A DNA stretch of 64,000 nucleotides from GCA-2733415 sp964276095. GTDB taxonomy: Bacteria; Bacteroidota; Bacteroidia; Flavobacteriales; Flavobacteriaceae. Numbering within the stretch: position 1 is the stretch's first letter; each line of letters starts with the position of its first letter. A program made the translations under genes and the position numbers. Shown piece by piece: positions 37,327 to 44,659 of the stretch. The stretch covers positions 558,001 through 622,000 of the forward strand of contig CAXYDR010000003.1 in assembly GCA_964276095.1 (NCBI GenBank). The letters are read 5' to 3'. The notes under the pieces were generated by a model that was given only the letters and a program-made list of their open reading frames with translations, was not told the origin of the DNA and searched no databases.

Positions 37327-37557
37327 TGTGTTGTGTCGTGTCTTATTAAGGGGTTTTTACTTTTAGAAGTAGGTAGGTAAACTCTCTGCGGACATATTCA
37401 CCAACAAAGAGTTTTCTTGATTTTATCACACAACATACATCTCAAACACCACCATTAAACCTTACCTATTCTCGTACTTAAAGATACGAAACTGTAGCCT
37501 CTTTTGAAAAGAAGTAAGTGTTCTGGTATACGTTTTAGGGAGCTTTAAATGAGGGAA

Positions 37558-37800
37558 TTATTTATTGTCGAATTGTAGTAATTCATCAAAGGAAATATTG
37601 AAAACTTCTGCAAACTTTACAACTGTTGACAGTTTAGGTTCTTGAATTCCTTTCTCATATTTTCTGATATTTTCACGATCAATTCCAAGTGCAGCACCAA
37701 CATCCATCTGAGACATTTTTCGCTCAGTTCGTAGTTCTTTAATCTTCTTTCCGAATTCTACTACGACTTTTGGTATTGGTTTCTTTCTTGATCTGGACAT
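37558..37800 (-). CDS. XRE-family transcriptional regulator
   Basis: I choose ATG 37798-37800 (MSRSRKKPIP); the frame runs to 37866 but overlaps the divergent promoter. About 80 residues with a Cro/C1-type helix-turn-helix (LRTERKMSQMDVGAALGID) covering most of the protein. It probably controls the leftward nuclease genes and/or the divergent pair to the right. Confidence 0.85.
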   Translation of the reverse strand: MSRSRKKPIPKVVVEFGKKIKELRTERKMSQMDVGAALGIDRENIRKYEKGIQEPKLSTVVKFAEVFNISFDELLQFDNK

Positions 37801-37851
37801 AGTACAAATTTGGCAAAAAAGAGTAGCTTGTAAGGGATTGAATGCAAGGGG

Positions 37852-37881
37852 TTGTTTGTACGGCATAATTACTTATATTTG
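37852..37881 (+). promoter_or_regulatory. Promoter of the 37896-38571 gene pair
   Basis: TTG at 37852-37854 and TATATTTG at 37874-37881 with a 19-bp spacer fit the Bacteroidota -33/-7 consensus. The following ATG is at 37896. It faces away from the XRE gene. Confidence 0.6.
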
Positions 37882-37895
37882 GAGAAAGTAAAATT

Positions 37896-38183
37896 ATGTT
37901 CGGACTATTTAAGAGTAAACCTAGATTCAATTCCCCTGAAGAAAGATTGAGTCACGATATGAAACGTAAAATCGAAAAGATGGCTTTCCTCGTTTATGAG
38001 CAAAGTCCAATGAAAGGCACTCCGTTAGAAGGAATGGCATTTATAGGAGCTATTAATGATGCTAAAGAGTTCTATTTGTCAAGGTCTATAGATGTTTCAA
38101 CTGATTATGGTGTTAGTAGAGAAACTGTAAAGTTGGTAGTTAATCAAAGTGCACAATTTGTACATAATAAATTGATAGATTAG
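37896..38183 (+). CDS. Unrecognised 95-residue protein
   Basis: 95 residues, no signal peptide, mostly helical (MFGLFKSKPRFNSPEERLSHD). I recognise no family. It starts 15 bp after the -7 element and its stop precedes the ATG of the next gene by 1 bp, so the two form a unit. Confidence 0.6.
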   Translation: MFGLFKSKPRFNSPEERLSHDMKRKIEKMAFLVYEQSPMKGTPLEGMAFIGAINDAKEFYLSRSIDVSTDYGVSRETVKLVVNQSAQFVHNKLID

Positions 38184-38184
38184 T

Positions 38185-38571
38185 ATGGTTTGGGTATTAT
38201 TTATTGGCGGTGTGCTTGTTTACTTGTTTTTTTCTACTAAAAAAGATGAAGTTGGTAAAGTTAGTAGTCATGGAGGTCTTGAGGTTAAGTACAGGGTTTT
38301 ACTTCAATATTTTATGGAGATTCCTAATGTGCGGATAGAACGAAAAAGTAGTACTTCGATTATTTTAGCAATTAAAGATGCTCACGTTGTGACTCGTTAT
38401 ACAATCAGTCATGGTCTTGGTGATGTTCATGTATACTGGGATCATGATAGTGCAATGTTTGGAAAGCATTCTTTAAGTTGGTGTTTTCCTGAAGGTTATT
38501 CTCAATATTTGATGTTGTCTACAATCGAACACGAGTACGAAGAGTATCAAAAAAAAATGTTTAAAAAATAA
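38185..38571 (+). CDS. Unrecognised 128-residue membrane-anchored protein
   Basis: One N-terminal TM helix (about 2-17) followed by a soluble part with VKYRVLLQYFMEIPNV. No family recognised. It follows the 95-residue protein directly. Confidence 0.55.
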   Translation: MVWVLFIGGVLVYLFFSTKKDEVGKVSSHGGLEVKYRVLLQYFMEIPNVRIERKSSTSIILAIKDAHVVTRYTISHGLGDVHVYWDHDSAMFGKHSLSWCFPEGYSQYLMLSTIEHEYEEYQKKMFKK

Positions 38572-38876
38572 AATTTTGTGTGTATGTAGGTGTCAGAAAC
38601 CACATTAAATCGACCCCGTATCAATTTATTTCGTTTCGATTTATGCCCCCCGGTCAATTTTTAAACCCTTCTGTTTTTTAGTACATATAAGCACTTGGAA
38701 TGGATTATTCGTTGAGTAAGTTATCCATAAAAAGAAAGCCTGTGAGACACGATGTACTGTGCTTCTACAGGCTTTTTTGGGTGCATTTGGATACTGTATA
38801 CGTTATATATAGACGTAAACATAATTTTGTTGTTTCTGGTTAATTGGTTTACTTTAGTAGCTATAAAAATATTTTG
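38572..38876. other. Intergenic region with terminator and -7 element
   Basis: About 305 bp between rightward genes. It holds the terminator at 38735-38778, a TTATCCATA (38721-38729) one base off the DnaA-box consensus, an imperfect palindrome (38797-38818 region, TACGT/ACGTA) and a -7-like TAATTTTG at 38822-38829 before the next ATG (38877). I cannot say whether this is a replication origin. Confidence 0.4.
38735..38778 (+). terminator. Rho-independent terminator in the element
   Basis: AAAGCCTGT (38735-38743) pairs with ACAGGCTTT (38767-38775), followed by TTT. It ends the rightward 37896-38571 unit. Confidence 0.7.
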
Positions 38877-39920
38877 ATGGCGGATTTAAGAAAGACACCT
38901 TATGGAGATTGTATTATACTTGATGAATATGGATTAGTTGGAACTCTTAAAGAAGATCTTAATTATGTTCGTACTAGTTTTAACCAAATTCCTTGCAAAG
39001 ATTCTTTAAACTATTTTGTTTTTGGGATGCATCAGTCTTTTTTAGAAAATGGTAAGATGGTTTCTATTTTGAAGCACAAAAACCCGTTTGATTTTTCGAA
39101 ATCTATACTTTCTAAAAATTGGTATAAAGAGCTTGATGATAAAACTACTATTACATTAACTCCAGATGAAGTTGATTTCCTAAATGAAGAATATTTTTAT
39201 ACCCAATTTGATAAAGTTATTTTGAATTGTAAAAGCAAACTTGACTCATTTCTGTTTAAATATAATAGTCATCACCCAAGTACTATAAAGAAGTTCTTAG
39301 AAGAATTAACTTTTAGATTTAGCTTAAAAATAATGGATATAGAGTCTGAAGATCCGTATAATGTGTTAGGTAATGGTATCGACTGGTCACTATTTGAAGA
39401 CTATGTAATTAATAGCTCTAAAAGGTTATTATGGCATTTAGAAAATTGTTTAAACACCGCAAACAAAATTATTCATAACCAAGTTGTTGCTGAAAAAGGT
39501 GATTTTCATGTTTTTACAAATACAGTATTTGGTAGTAACTTTAATTATATGATAAAGCTATATGAACACTTGAAACCTTCATTTATGGATGATAGTTTAT
39601 TAGCCGATGAGTTTTACCAAAAATTAGTACTTCCTAAAATTGTAGCCAATACTACTAAAATTAATCTTAAAAGTAATACGTTGAATGACCATGCTTATTT
39701 AATGATACAGTTAAAACCATTCTTTACTGAACACTTCAAACAAGAAAACTCTTCTGTATATAATGAATGGTGGAGTGACAACTTTTTATTTAATTCTACG
39801 GAAAAGTTGCCAAATGCTATTAGTAAGATGGTATCTAATTTTACAAAAGAAGATAAACAGCCTACAATAAAAAATACAATAGATGAAATTGTTAAAGATT
39901 TTAAGGCTACTTGTAGTTAA
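38877..39920 (+). CDS. Unrecognised 347-residue protein of the element
   Basis: I start at ATG 38877 (MADLRKTPYGDCII); a TTG at 38844 in frame is a weaker choice. No signal peptide or TM segment. It has several HPST/His-containing stretches but no motif I can assign. It lies about 150 bp before the polymerase-like gene and may act with it. Confidence 0.6.
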   Translation: MADLRKTPYGDCIILDEYGLVGTLKEDLNYVRTSFNQIPCKDSLNYFVFGMHQSFLENGKMVSILKHKNPFDFSKSILSKNWYKELDDKTTITLTPDEVDFLNEEYFYTQFDKVILNCKSKLDSFLFKYNSHHPSTIKKFLEELTFRFSLKIMDIESEDPYNVLGNGIDWSLFEDYVINSSKRLLWHLENCLNTANKIIHNQVVAEKGDFHVFTNTVFGSNFNYMIKLYEHLKPSFMDDSLLADEFYQKLVLPKIVANTTKINLKSNTLNDHAYLMIQLKPFFTEHFKQENSSVYNEWWSDNFLFNSTEKLPNAISKMVSNFTKEDKQPTIKNTIDEIVKDFKATCS

Positions 39921-40065
39921 TCGCTCCTTTTTTAAAATCCGTTCCCTCCATGTTCCCTTTTTTCAAGTTGTTTCTCGTCCTTAGTAGTGTTTTCTACTAA
40001 TACCGTTCCTCGTTCGTTCCTCAAATCCTGAATTAGATTGTTAGCTTAACATATAACAATTAAAA

Positions 40066-41541
40066 ATGGAGATTTTAGTAAACAAAAATGTAGAAAGTAA
40101 GTTAGAGAAATTAGTATGTGAATACAATTTAGATTGTAAAAATGAAACAAAATCGGAGAAAAAGAAGAAACCAAAGTTGATACTAGATGTAGCGGTATAC
40201 TTGGTGTATTTTATTTCTGAAAAGCTGTTGACCTCTAATCGTGAGAAAGAATTTGATGAAAATACTATTAAAGAAGGTGTTCAGCTTAATTCAAACAAAG
40301 AGTTAAGGATAATACATAAAAAGTATCCGACCTATATTGAATTTTTGGCTCAAAACGATATTATTCGTTTCGCAGGAAATCATAGTACCGACAACAAAAA
40401 ATGTAGAACTTATACAGTTAATCCTAAATATTTATTAGGTGTTGATTGTATCATCTACACTATTAGTTACCGTTATTTACTTGAAAAACTTGACATGAAT
40501 GGAAACTTGAAGTTTAACGAGGTCAACAAAAGATTTTGTGAATATTTCAGACCTCACTTAACAAAGTTTTTTAATAATCATTTAACCGTAGATTATGATG
40601 AGGCCTCCCGTGAAATAATCGAAAATACTGAAGGGAAAAACGAATTAGCAATAGAAAGTGCAAACCATCAGTTGTATCAATTTAATAAAAGGAGGTTTCA
40701 TTATTCAATAAACGTAAAAACTGATTTTAGGTTTCATAGTTCAACTTCTCTTATTTGTAAAATGGTTAGAAGACATGCAATGTATAAAGGTGTCTACTTA
40801 TTAGGCATAGATATTAAAACTTCCCAGCCTTACTTCTTTTGCTCGGTTTTAAAGGCTATACTTTTAAAAGATAAAGAGATTCTAAAACAGATTGGAGCAT
40901 TGAGACTGATTGATGAAGAGTTGCTTTACAAGCTTTTTTATGAAATTGATATTGATAAAGATGATGTTATAAATTTTGTAAACGACGTGCTGAATAAAGA
41001 TTTTTACAACGAGTTCTCTTCTAAAATAGATGTTGAATATGATGGTCGTACTAGTTTACCATTCCGAGACTCTTACAAAGAAAAGCCCAAGAATAAGAGG
41101 GGTCTTGAAGGTTATAAATCACATAAACGAAAAGTGTACAAAAACAAAAGAGATCTTTCTAAAGATGTATTGATGGAGGTTTTTTATGGCAGCGAAAATA
41201 ATCACAACAAATATGTAAAAGCTTTTAAAAATGAATATCCAAGTGTAAAGCTCGTGATTGACACTATAAAAGAGCATGGTCTTGAATTCTGGAAGTTATT
41301 ACAGCAAATTGAAGCTCATTGTATACTAGATGTTACTGCTAAGAAAATAAATCAAGAGTTTCCAGAGTTGTACTTGTGCAGTGGACACGACAATTTGATT
41401 ACAACTGAAACCGAAGCTGAGCTCGTTTATGGTTTGATGCAGAAATACATCCAAGAGGTTACTACTTTAAAAGTGATGCCGAAATTAGAATATGAATATT
41501 GGGGTCGTGAGCCTATCTTATATTTAAGTAGGGTTTCATAG
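40066..41541 (+). CDS. Superfamily-A (TV-Pol-like) DNA polymerase/primase-like protein
   Basis: 491 residues. Motif A: GIDIKTSQP (Asp249, Ser253-Gln254); motif B: R362-x3-K366-x7-YG (374-375), the spacing of E. coli PolA motif B; motif C: SGHDNLITT (His441-Asp442), followed by a helix ending LMQKYIQ. The FRFHSSTSL region (about 221-229) fits the thumb-palm conserved segment. There is no 3'-5' exonuclease or helicase. It matches TV-Pols, mobile-element polymerases related to family A and T7 RNA polymerase, proposed to prime and extend. A role as the element's replicase is inferred. Confidence 0.75.
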   Translation: MEILVNKNVESKLEKLVCEYNLDCKNETKSEKKKKPKLILDVAVYLVYFISEKLLTSNREKEFDENTIKEGVQLNSNKELRIIHKKYPTYIEFLAQNDIIRFAGNHSTDNKKCRTYTVNPKYLLGVDCIIYTISYRYLLEKLDMNGNLKFNEVNKRFCEYFRPHLTKFFNNHLTVDYDEASREIIENTEGKNELAIESANHQLYQFNKRRFHYSINVKTDFRFHSSTSLICKMVRRHAMYKGVYLLGIDIKTSQPYFFCSVLKAILLKDKEILKQIGALRLIDEELLYKLFYEIDIDKDDVINFVNDVLNKDFYNEFSSKIDVEYDGRTSLPFRDSYKEKPKNKRGLEGYKSHKRKVYKNKRDLSKDVLMEVFYGSENNHNKYVKAFKNEYPSVKLVIDTIKEHGLEFWKLLQQIEAHCILDVTAKKINQEFPELYLCSGHDNLITTETEAELVYGLMQKYIQEVTTLKVMPKLEYEYWGREPILYLSRVS

Positions 41542-41664
41542 AGTTGGTTTCTGGAAAAAGTGAAAAAGCATGATTATACTGTTTTACTATATTTTTATTA
41601 GTATTATTTATATTTATTATTTTGTTTTTACTTATTATACCCCCTTTATTCCCCGACTCCCCCT

Positions 41665-41724
41665 AATGTAGTACCTTTTTTAAATACAGGAAAAAGGAGC
41701 TAGATATGAATGTAGTACCTTTTT
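41665..41724. repeat. Two 16-bp direct repeats
   Basis: AATGTAGTACCTTTTT is repeated exactly at 41665-41680 and 41709-41724 (44-bp period), just downstream of the polymerase-like gene. Possible iterons or a duplicated leader. Confidence 0.6.
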
Positions 41725-41882
41725 ATTATTAGATGATTATGAGGCTGGTTTTATCATCAGCTTCTAAACTTCCTGAACGGTAGATAATCCTAGATCACAA
41801 AGTATTATAATTGTTAACGTTAAAAATTGAATTTATTTACTATTTTTATAGAAGAATTATTAAACTAGAAAATAATTAGAAA

Positions 41883-41901
41883 GTGACACAAAAAGTGACA
41901 C
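41883..41901. repeat. Right pair of tandem GTGACAC repeats (possible arm sites)
   Basis: GTGACAC at 41883-41889 and 41895-41901, spaced by 12 bp like the left pair (31569-31587). Same orientation at both ends. Confidence 0.5.
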
Positions 41902-41914
41902 ATTTGTAAAACAA

Positions 41915-41945
41915 AAAACCCTAAACACATGATGTAAAGGGTTTT
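41915..41945 (-). terminator. Terminator downstream of tRNA-Arg copy 2
   Basis: AAAACCC (41915-41921) pairs with GGGTTTT (41939-41945). On the minus strand the stem is followed by TTTTTGTTTTAC, a U tract. It ends leftward transcription of the yqeY/tRNA region. Confidence 0.7.
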
Positions 41946-41959
41946 AATTAATTTAATTC

Positions 41960-42033
41960 ATGTTGCGAAGGGATTCGAACCCCCAACCCTCAGAGCCGAA
42001 ATCTGATATTCTATCCAGTTGAACTACGCAGCC
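41960..42033 (-). tRNA. tRNA-Arg (TCG), copy 2, acceptor damaged
   Basis: All arms except the acceptor 3' half are identical to copy 1. The acceptor 3' side reads CGCAACA, pairing only five of seven positions with GGCTGCG (mismatches at 1-72 and 3-70), and the discriminator is T. It is probably a pseudo-tRNA, the right att half. It is read leftward just below yqeY. Confidence 0.55.
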
Positions 42034-42034
42034 T
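41965..42034. repeat. Right attachment repeat (70 bp)
   Basis: Exact copy of 31466-31535. The sequence diverges immediately outside on both sides, defining the recombined segment. Confidence 0.88.
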
Positions 42035-42075
42035 ATTTATCTCACTTCAACAAGTTCAATGAGATAATATATATG

Positions 42076-42525
42076 TTACATTAAATTTTTCTTTACTATC
42101 GATGATATGGTTTTACCATCGGCTTGACCAGCAACTTCTGCGTTAACAGCAGCCATTACCTTACCCATATCTTTCATTCCACTTGCTCCTAACTCCTCTA
42201 TTGTTTGAAGTACAATTTTTTCTACTTCACCTTCTGTAAATTGTTCAGGTAGAAATTGTTCAATTACAGCAGCTTGTTCCAATTCAGGAGCAGCTAAATC
42301 ATTTCGATTTTGCTCCGTAAAAATGGCAGCACTGTCTTTACGTTGCTTTACTAATTTTTGAATCAGTTTTACTTCCTCTGCTTCAGACAATTCTTGCTTA
42401 GACCCTGAAGCAGTTTGAGCTAATAATAACTCTGCTTTTATTGCTCTTAAGGATGTTAAAGCAACTTGATCTTTAGCCTTCATTGCTACTTTTAACTTAG
42501 CCATTATATCTGCCTGTAAACTCAT
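42076..42525 (-). CDS. yqeY: GatB/YqeY domain protein
   Basis: I start at ATG 42523-42525 (MSLQADIMAKLKVAMK), which fits the family; the open frame extends to 42579 through the terminator. 149 residues with the YqeY repeats AELLLAQ...KQELSEAEEV and a C-terminal ASGMKDMGKVMAAV. Similar to the tail domain of aminoacyl-tRNA amidotransferase GatB; function as a tRNA-related protein is uncertain. It is downstream of ftsZ but separated by a terminator. Confidence 0.88.
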   Translation of the reverse strand: MSLQADIMAKLKVAMKAKDQVALTSLRAIKAELLLAQTASGSKQELSEAEEVKLIQKLVKQRKDSAAIFTEQNRNDLAAPELEQAAVIEQFLPEQFTEGEVEKIVLQTIEELGASGMKDMGKVMAAVNAEVAGQADGKTISSIVKKNLM

Positions 42526-42563
42526 AATATCTGTTTTTAAAATACATGTAAATATAAAAAATA

Positions 42564-42594
42564 AAACCGAGACAGTCATTGACTGTCTCGGTTT
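42564..42594 (-). terminator. Terminator of the dcw cluster (after ftsZ)
   Basis: Perfect 15-bp stem AAACCGAGACAGTCA (42564-42578) with 42580-42594. On the minus strand it is followed by TATTTTTTATATTT. It ends the division and wall operon about 60 bp after ftsZ. Confidence 0.88.
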
Positions 42595-42653
42595 CCCTAT
42601 AATTAGTTTTAATGCTTAACGCTTACTAAATTTAGCTATTTATATAAGAAAAT

Positions 42654-44606
42654 TTAATCTACATTATCATGTAAAAAAGAGTTATTAGAACGTAATTGAA
42701 TATCATCATTACTATCCGTACCAATTGAAGTACGAGATATTTCACCATGAGCTCCTGATGCCTCGTTTAAATCAATCCCCATACGTTTATACGCAGGTTC
42801 TTTTTCTATTTCATCAACATTATTAGCATTAGCATTATGACGAAATTTATAATTAAACTCTTTTAACTTTTTTCTTCTAGCATCTGCTCTTAATCGTAAA
42901 CTTTCCTCTATTGATGTATTAAAAGGATCTAGATTAGCTGTATCTACCGCAACTTCATCTTGAATTGATTCTTTAATTTCCACCTCAGGCGCAACCTCAA
43001 AAGAGAAATTTTCTTCTTCAATTTTAACCTCTTGACTTACCGGAACCTCTTCAGTCTCTGTATAATCTAAACTATAACGAGTTACTCCATTTTCATTTTG
43101 CTCCTTAACAGGAACTACTTCAATATGATCAGTAACTTCAATTTCACTTATCTCTTCCGAAAGCTGAAAAACAATTTTCTCTTCAATTTTCGCAACAGGT
43201 TCAAACAACTCTTCAGAAGTAGCTAGCGGAGTCTTAAAATCAACTATTTCTTCTACTTTTTCAACAGCAACAACATTAGGAATAACCTTTTCGTCATTTA
43301 CGTCTGTAATAACAAAATTTTCAGTAGCTAAAACAGAAGGAGCAACCACTTCATTGTACACTACATCAATATTTTTAATACCTTCCGAAGTAGGTATTAA
43401 ATCATTAGATATTTCTTTCTGCTTTACTTCTTCAATAACTTCATTATCAAACAATGTATGTCTAATTACTGGCTCCTCTTTTTTAATAGGTGCAACAATT
43501 GCTTTTGGCAATTCAATATCAGAAATCACATTTTTAGTAGACAATACTTGAGTAGCTTTTTGATTTTCTTCTAAAGCATGTATTATTTTTTTAGCTTCTG
43601 TATTGATAATATCATCCTGTTGATCGGCCTCAAACCCTGTAGCAATAATTGTTACAGCAACATCTCCTCCTAAAGACTCATCTTCACCAACACCCATAAT
43701 AATGTTAGCGCCGTTTCCTGCTTCAGATTGAATATGCTCATTAATCTCACCGATTTCATCAATAGTAATTTCCTCAGTACCAGAAATAATCAATAGCAAT
43801 ACATTTTTAGCTCCTGTAATTTTATTATCATTTAACAACGGAGAATCTAAAGCTTTAAAAATTGCTTCATTAGCTCTATTAGCTCCAGAAGCAGTTGCAG
43901 ACCCCATAATAGCACTACCACTATTAGATAATACCGTTTTAGCATCTCTAAGGTCAATATTTTGCATATAGTGATGCGTTATAACTTCCGCAATCCCTTT
44001 AGCAGCAGTTGCTAATACTTCATCTGCTTTAGCAAATCCTGCCTTGAATCCTAAATTACCATAAACCTCACGTAATTTATTGTTGTTAATTACGATAAGA
44101 GAATCTACCTCTTTACGTAATTTCTCAACACCAATTTGAGCTTGTTCATTTCTCATTTTCCCTTCAAACTGAAAAGGAACAGTTACAATACCAACAGTAA
44201 GGACATCTAACTCCTTAGCCATACGCGCAATGATTGGCGCAGCACCAGTTCCAGTTCCACCTCCCATACCTGCAGTAATGAATACCATTTTAGTATTAGT
44301 ACCTAACATCGTTTTGATTTCTTCAAAACTTTCAATAGCAGATTGTTCACCTACATCAGGATTTGCGCCAGCGCCTAAACCTTCTGTTAATGACATTCCT
44401 AACTGAATTTTATTAGGTACCGTGCTATTTTCTAGCGCCTGTGAATCTGTATTACAGATCACAAAGTCTACCCCATTAATTCCTGCCTCGAACATGTGAT
44501 TAATAGCATTACTACCACCACCACCTACTCCGATGACTTTAATTACATTTGACTGATTTTTTGGTAAATCAAACGATATACCTCCGAATTCTGCGTTGCT
44601 ACTCAT
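42654..44606 (-). CDS. ftsZ: Cell division protein FtsZ
   Basis: 650 residues. GTPase core (about 20-330) with the tubulin motif GMGGGTGTGAAP and GVGGGGSNAI near the start. It is followed by an unusually long acidic, Glu/Val-rich linker (about 330-600) and a conserved basic tail with LRADARRKKLKEFNYK. Such 600+ residue FtsZ forms are known in Bacteroidota, versus about 380 in E. coli. It forms the Z ring. Distance to ftsA is 53 bp. Confidence 0.95.
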   Translation of the reverse strand: MSSNAEFGGISFDLPKNQSNVIKVIGVGGGGSNAINHMFEAGINGVDFVICNTDSQALENSTVPNKIQLGMSLTEGLGAGANPDVGEQSAIESFEEIKTMLGTNTKMVFITAGMGGGTGTGAAPIIARMAKELDVLTVGIVTVPFQFEGKMRNEQAQIGVEKLRKEVDSLIVINNNKLREVYGNLGFKAGFAKADEVLATAAKGIAEVITHHYMQNIDLRDAKTVLSNSGSAIMGSATASGANRANEAIFKALDSPLLNDNKITGAKNVLLLIISGTEEITIDEIGEINEHIQSEAGNGANIIMGVGEDESLGGDVAVTIIATGFEADQQDDIINTEAKKIIHALEENQKATQVLSTKNVISDIELPKAIVAPIKKEEPVIRHTLFDNEVIEEVKQKEISNDLIPTSEGIKNIDVVYNEVVAPSVLATENFVITDVNDEKVIPNVVAVEKVEEIVDFKTPLATSEELFEPVAKIEEKIVFQLSEEISEIEVTDHIEVVPVKEQNENGVTRYSLDYTETEEVPVSQEVKIEEENFSFEVAPEVEIKESIQDEVAVDTANLDPFNTSIEESLRLRADARRKKLKEFNYKFRHNANANNVDEIEKEPAYKRMGIDLNEASGAHGEISRTSIGTDSNDDIQLRSNNSFLHDNVD

Positions 44607-44659
44607 AATTCTTTTTTAAACTTTTTTCTCGTAAATAATTATTGCAAATTAACCACTTG

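Larger units (their letters stand above)
41542..41959. other. Right-end intergenic region of the element
   Basis: Contains two copies of AATGTAGTACCTTTTT (41665-41680 and 41709-41724), an AGGAG with an 8-codon leader frame (ATG 41706), the tandem GTGACAC pair at 41883-41901 and the terminator at 41915-41945. It may hold regulatory or origin functions. Confidence 0.4.
31461..42034. mobile_element. Integrated mobile element in tRNA-Arg with PolA-like polymerase
   Basis: About 10.5 kb lies between two perfect 70-bp copies of tRNA-Arg sequence. Inside are a tyrosine integrase next to the left repeat, a remnant of a second integrase, an XRE regulator, cargo genes (zinc-protease-like lipoprotein, EndoU, PD-(D/E)XK-like) and a polymerase-like protein near the right end. 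I see no conjugation (tra) genes and no phage structural genes. It is therefore a compact integrative element, possibly mobilised by others. Confidence 0.85.
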
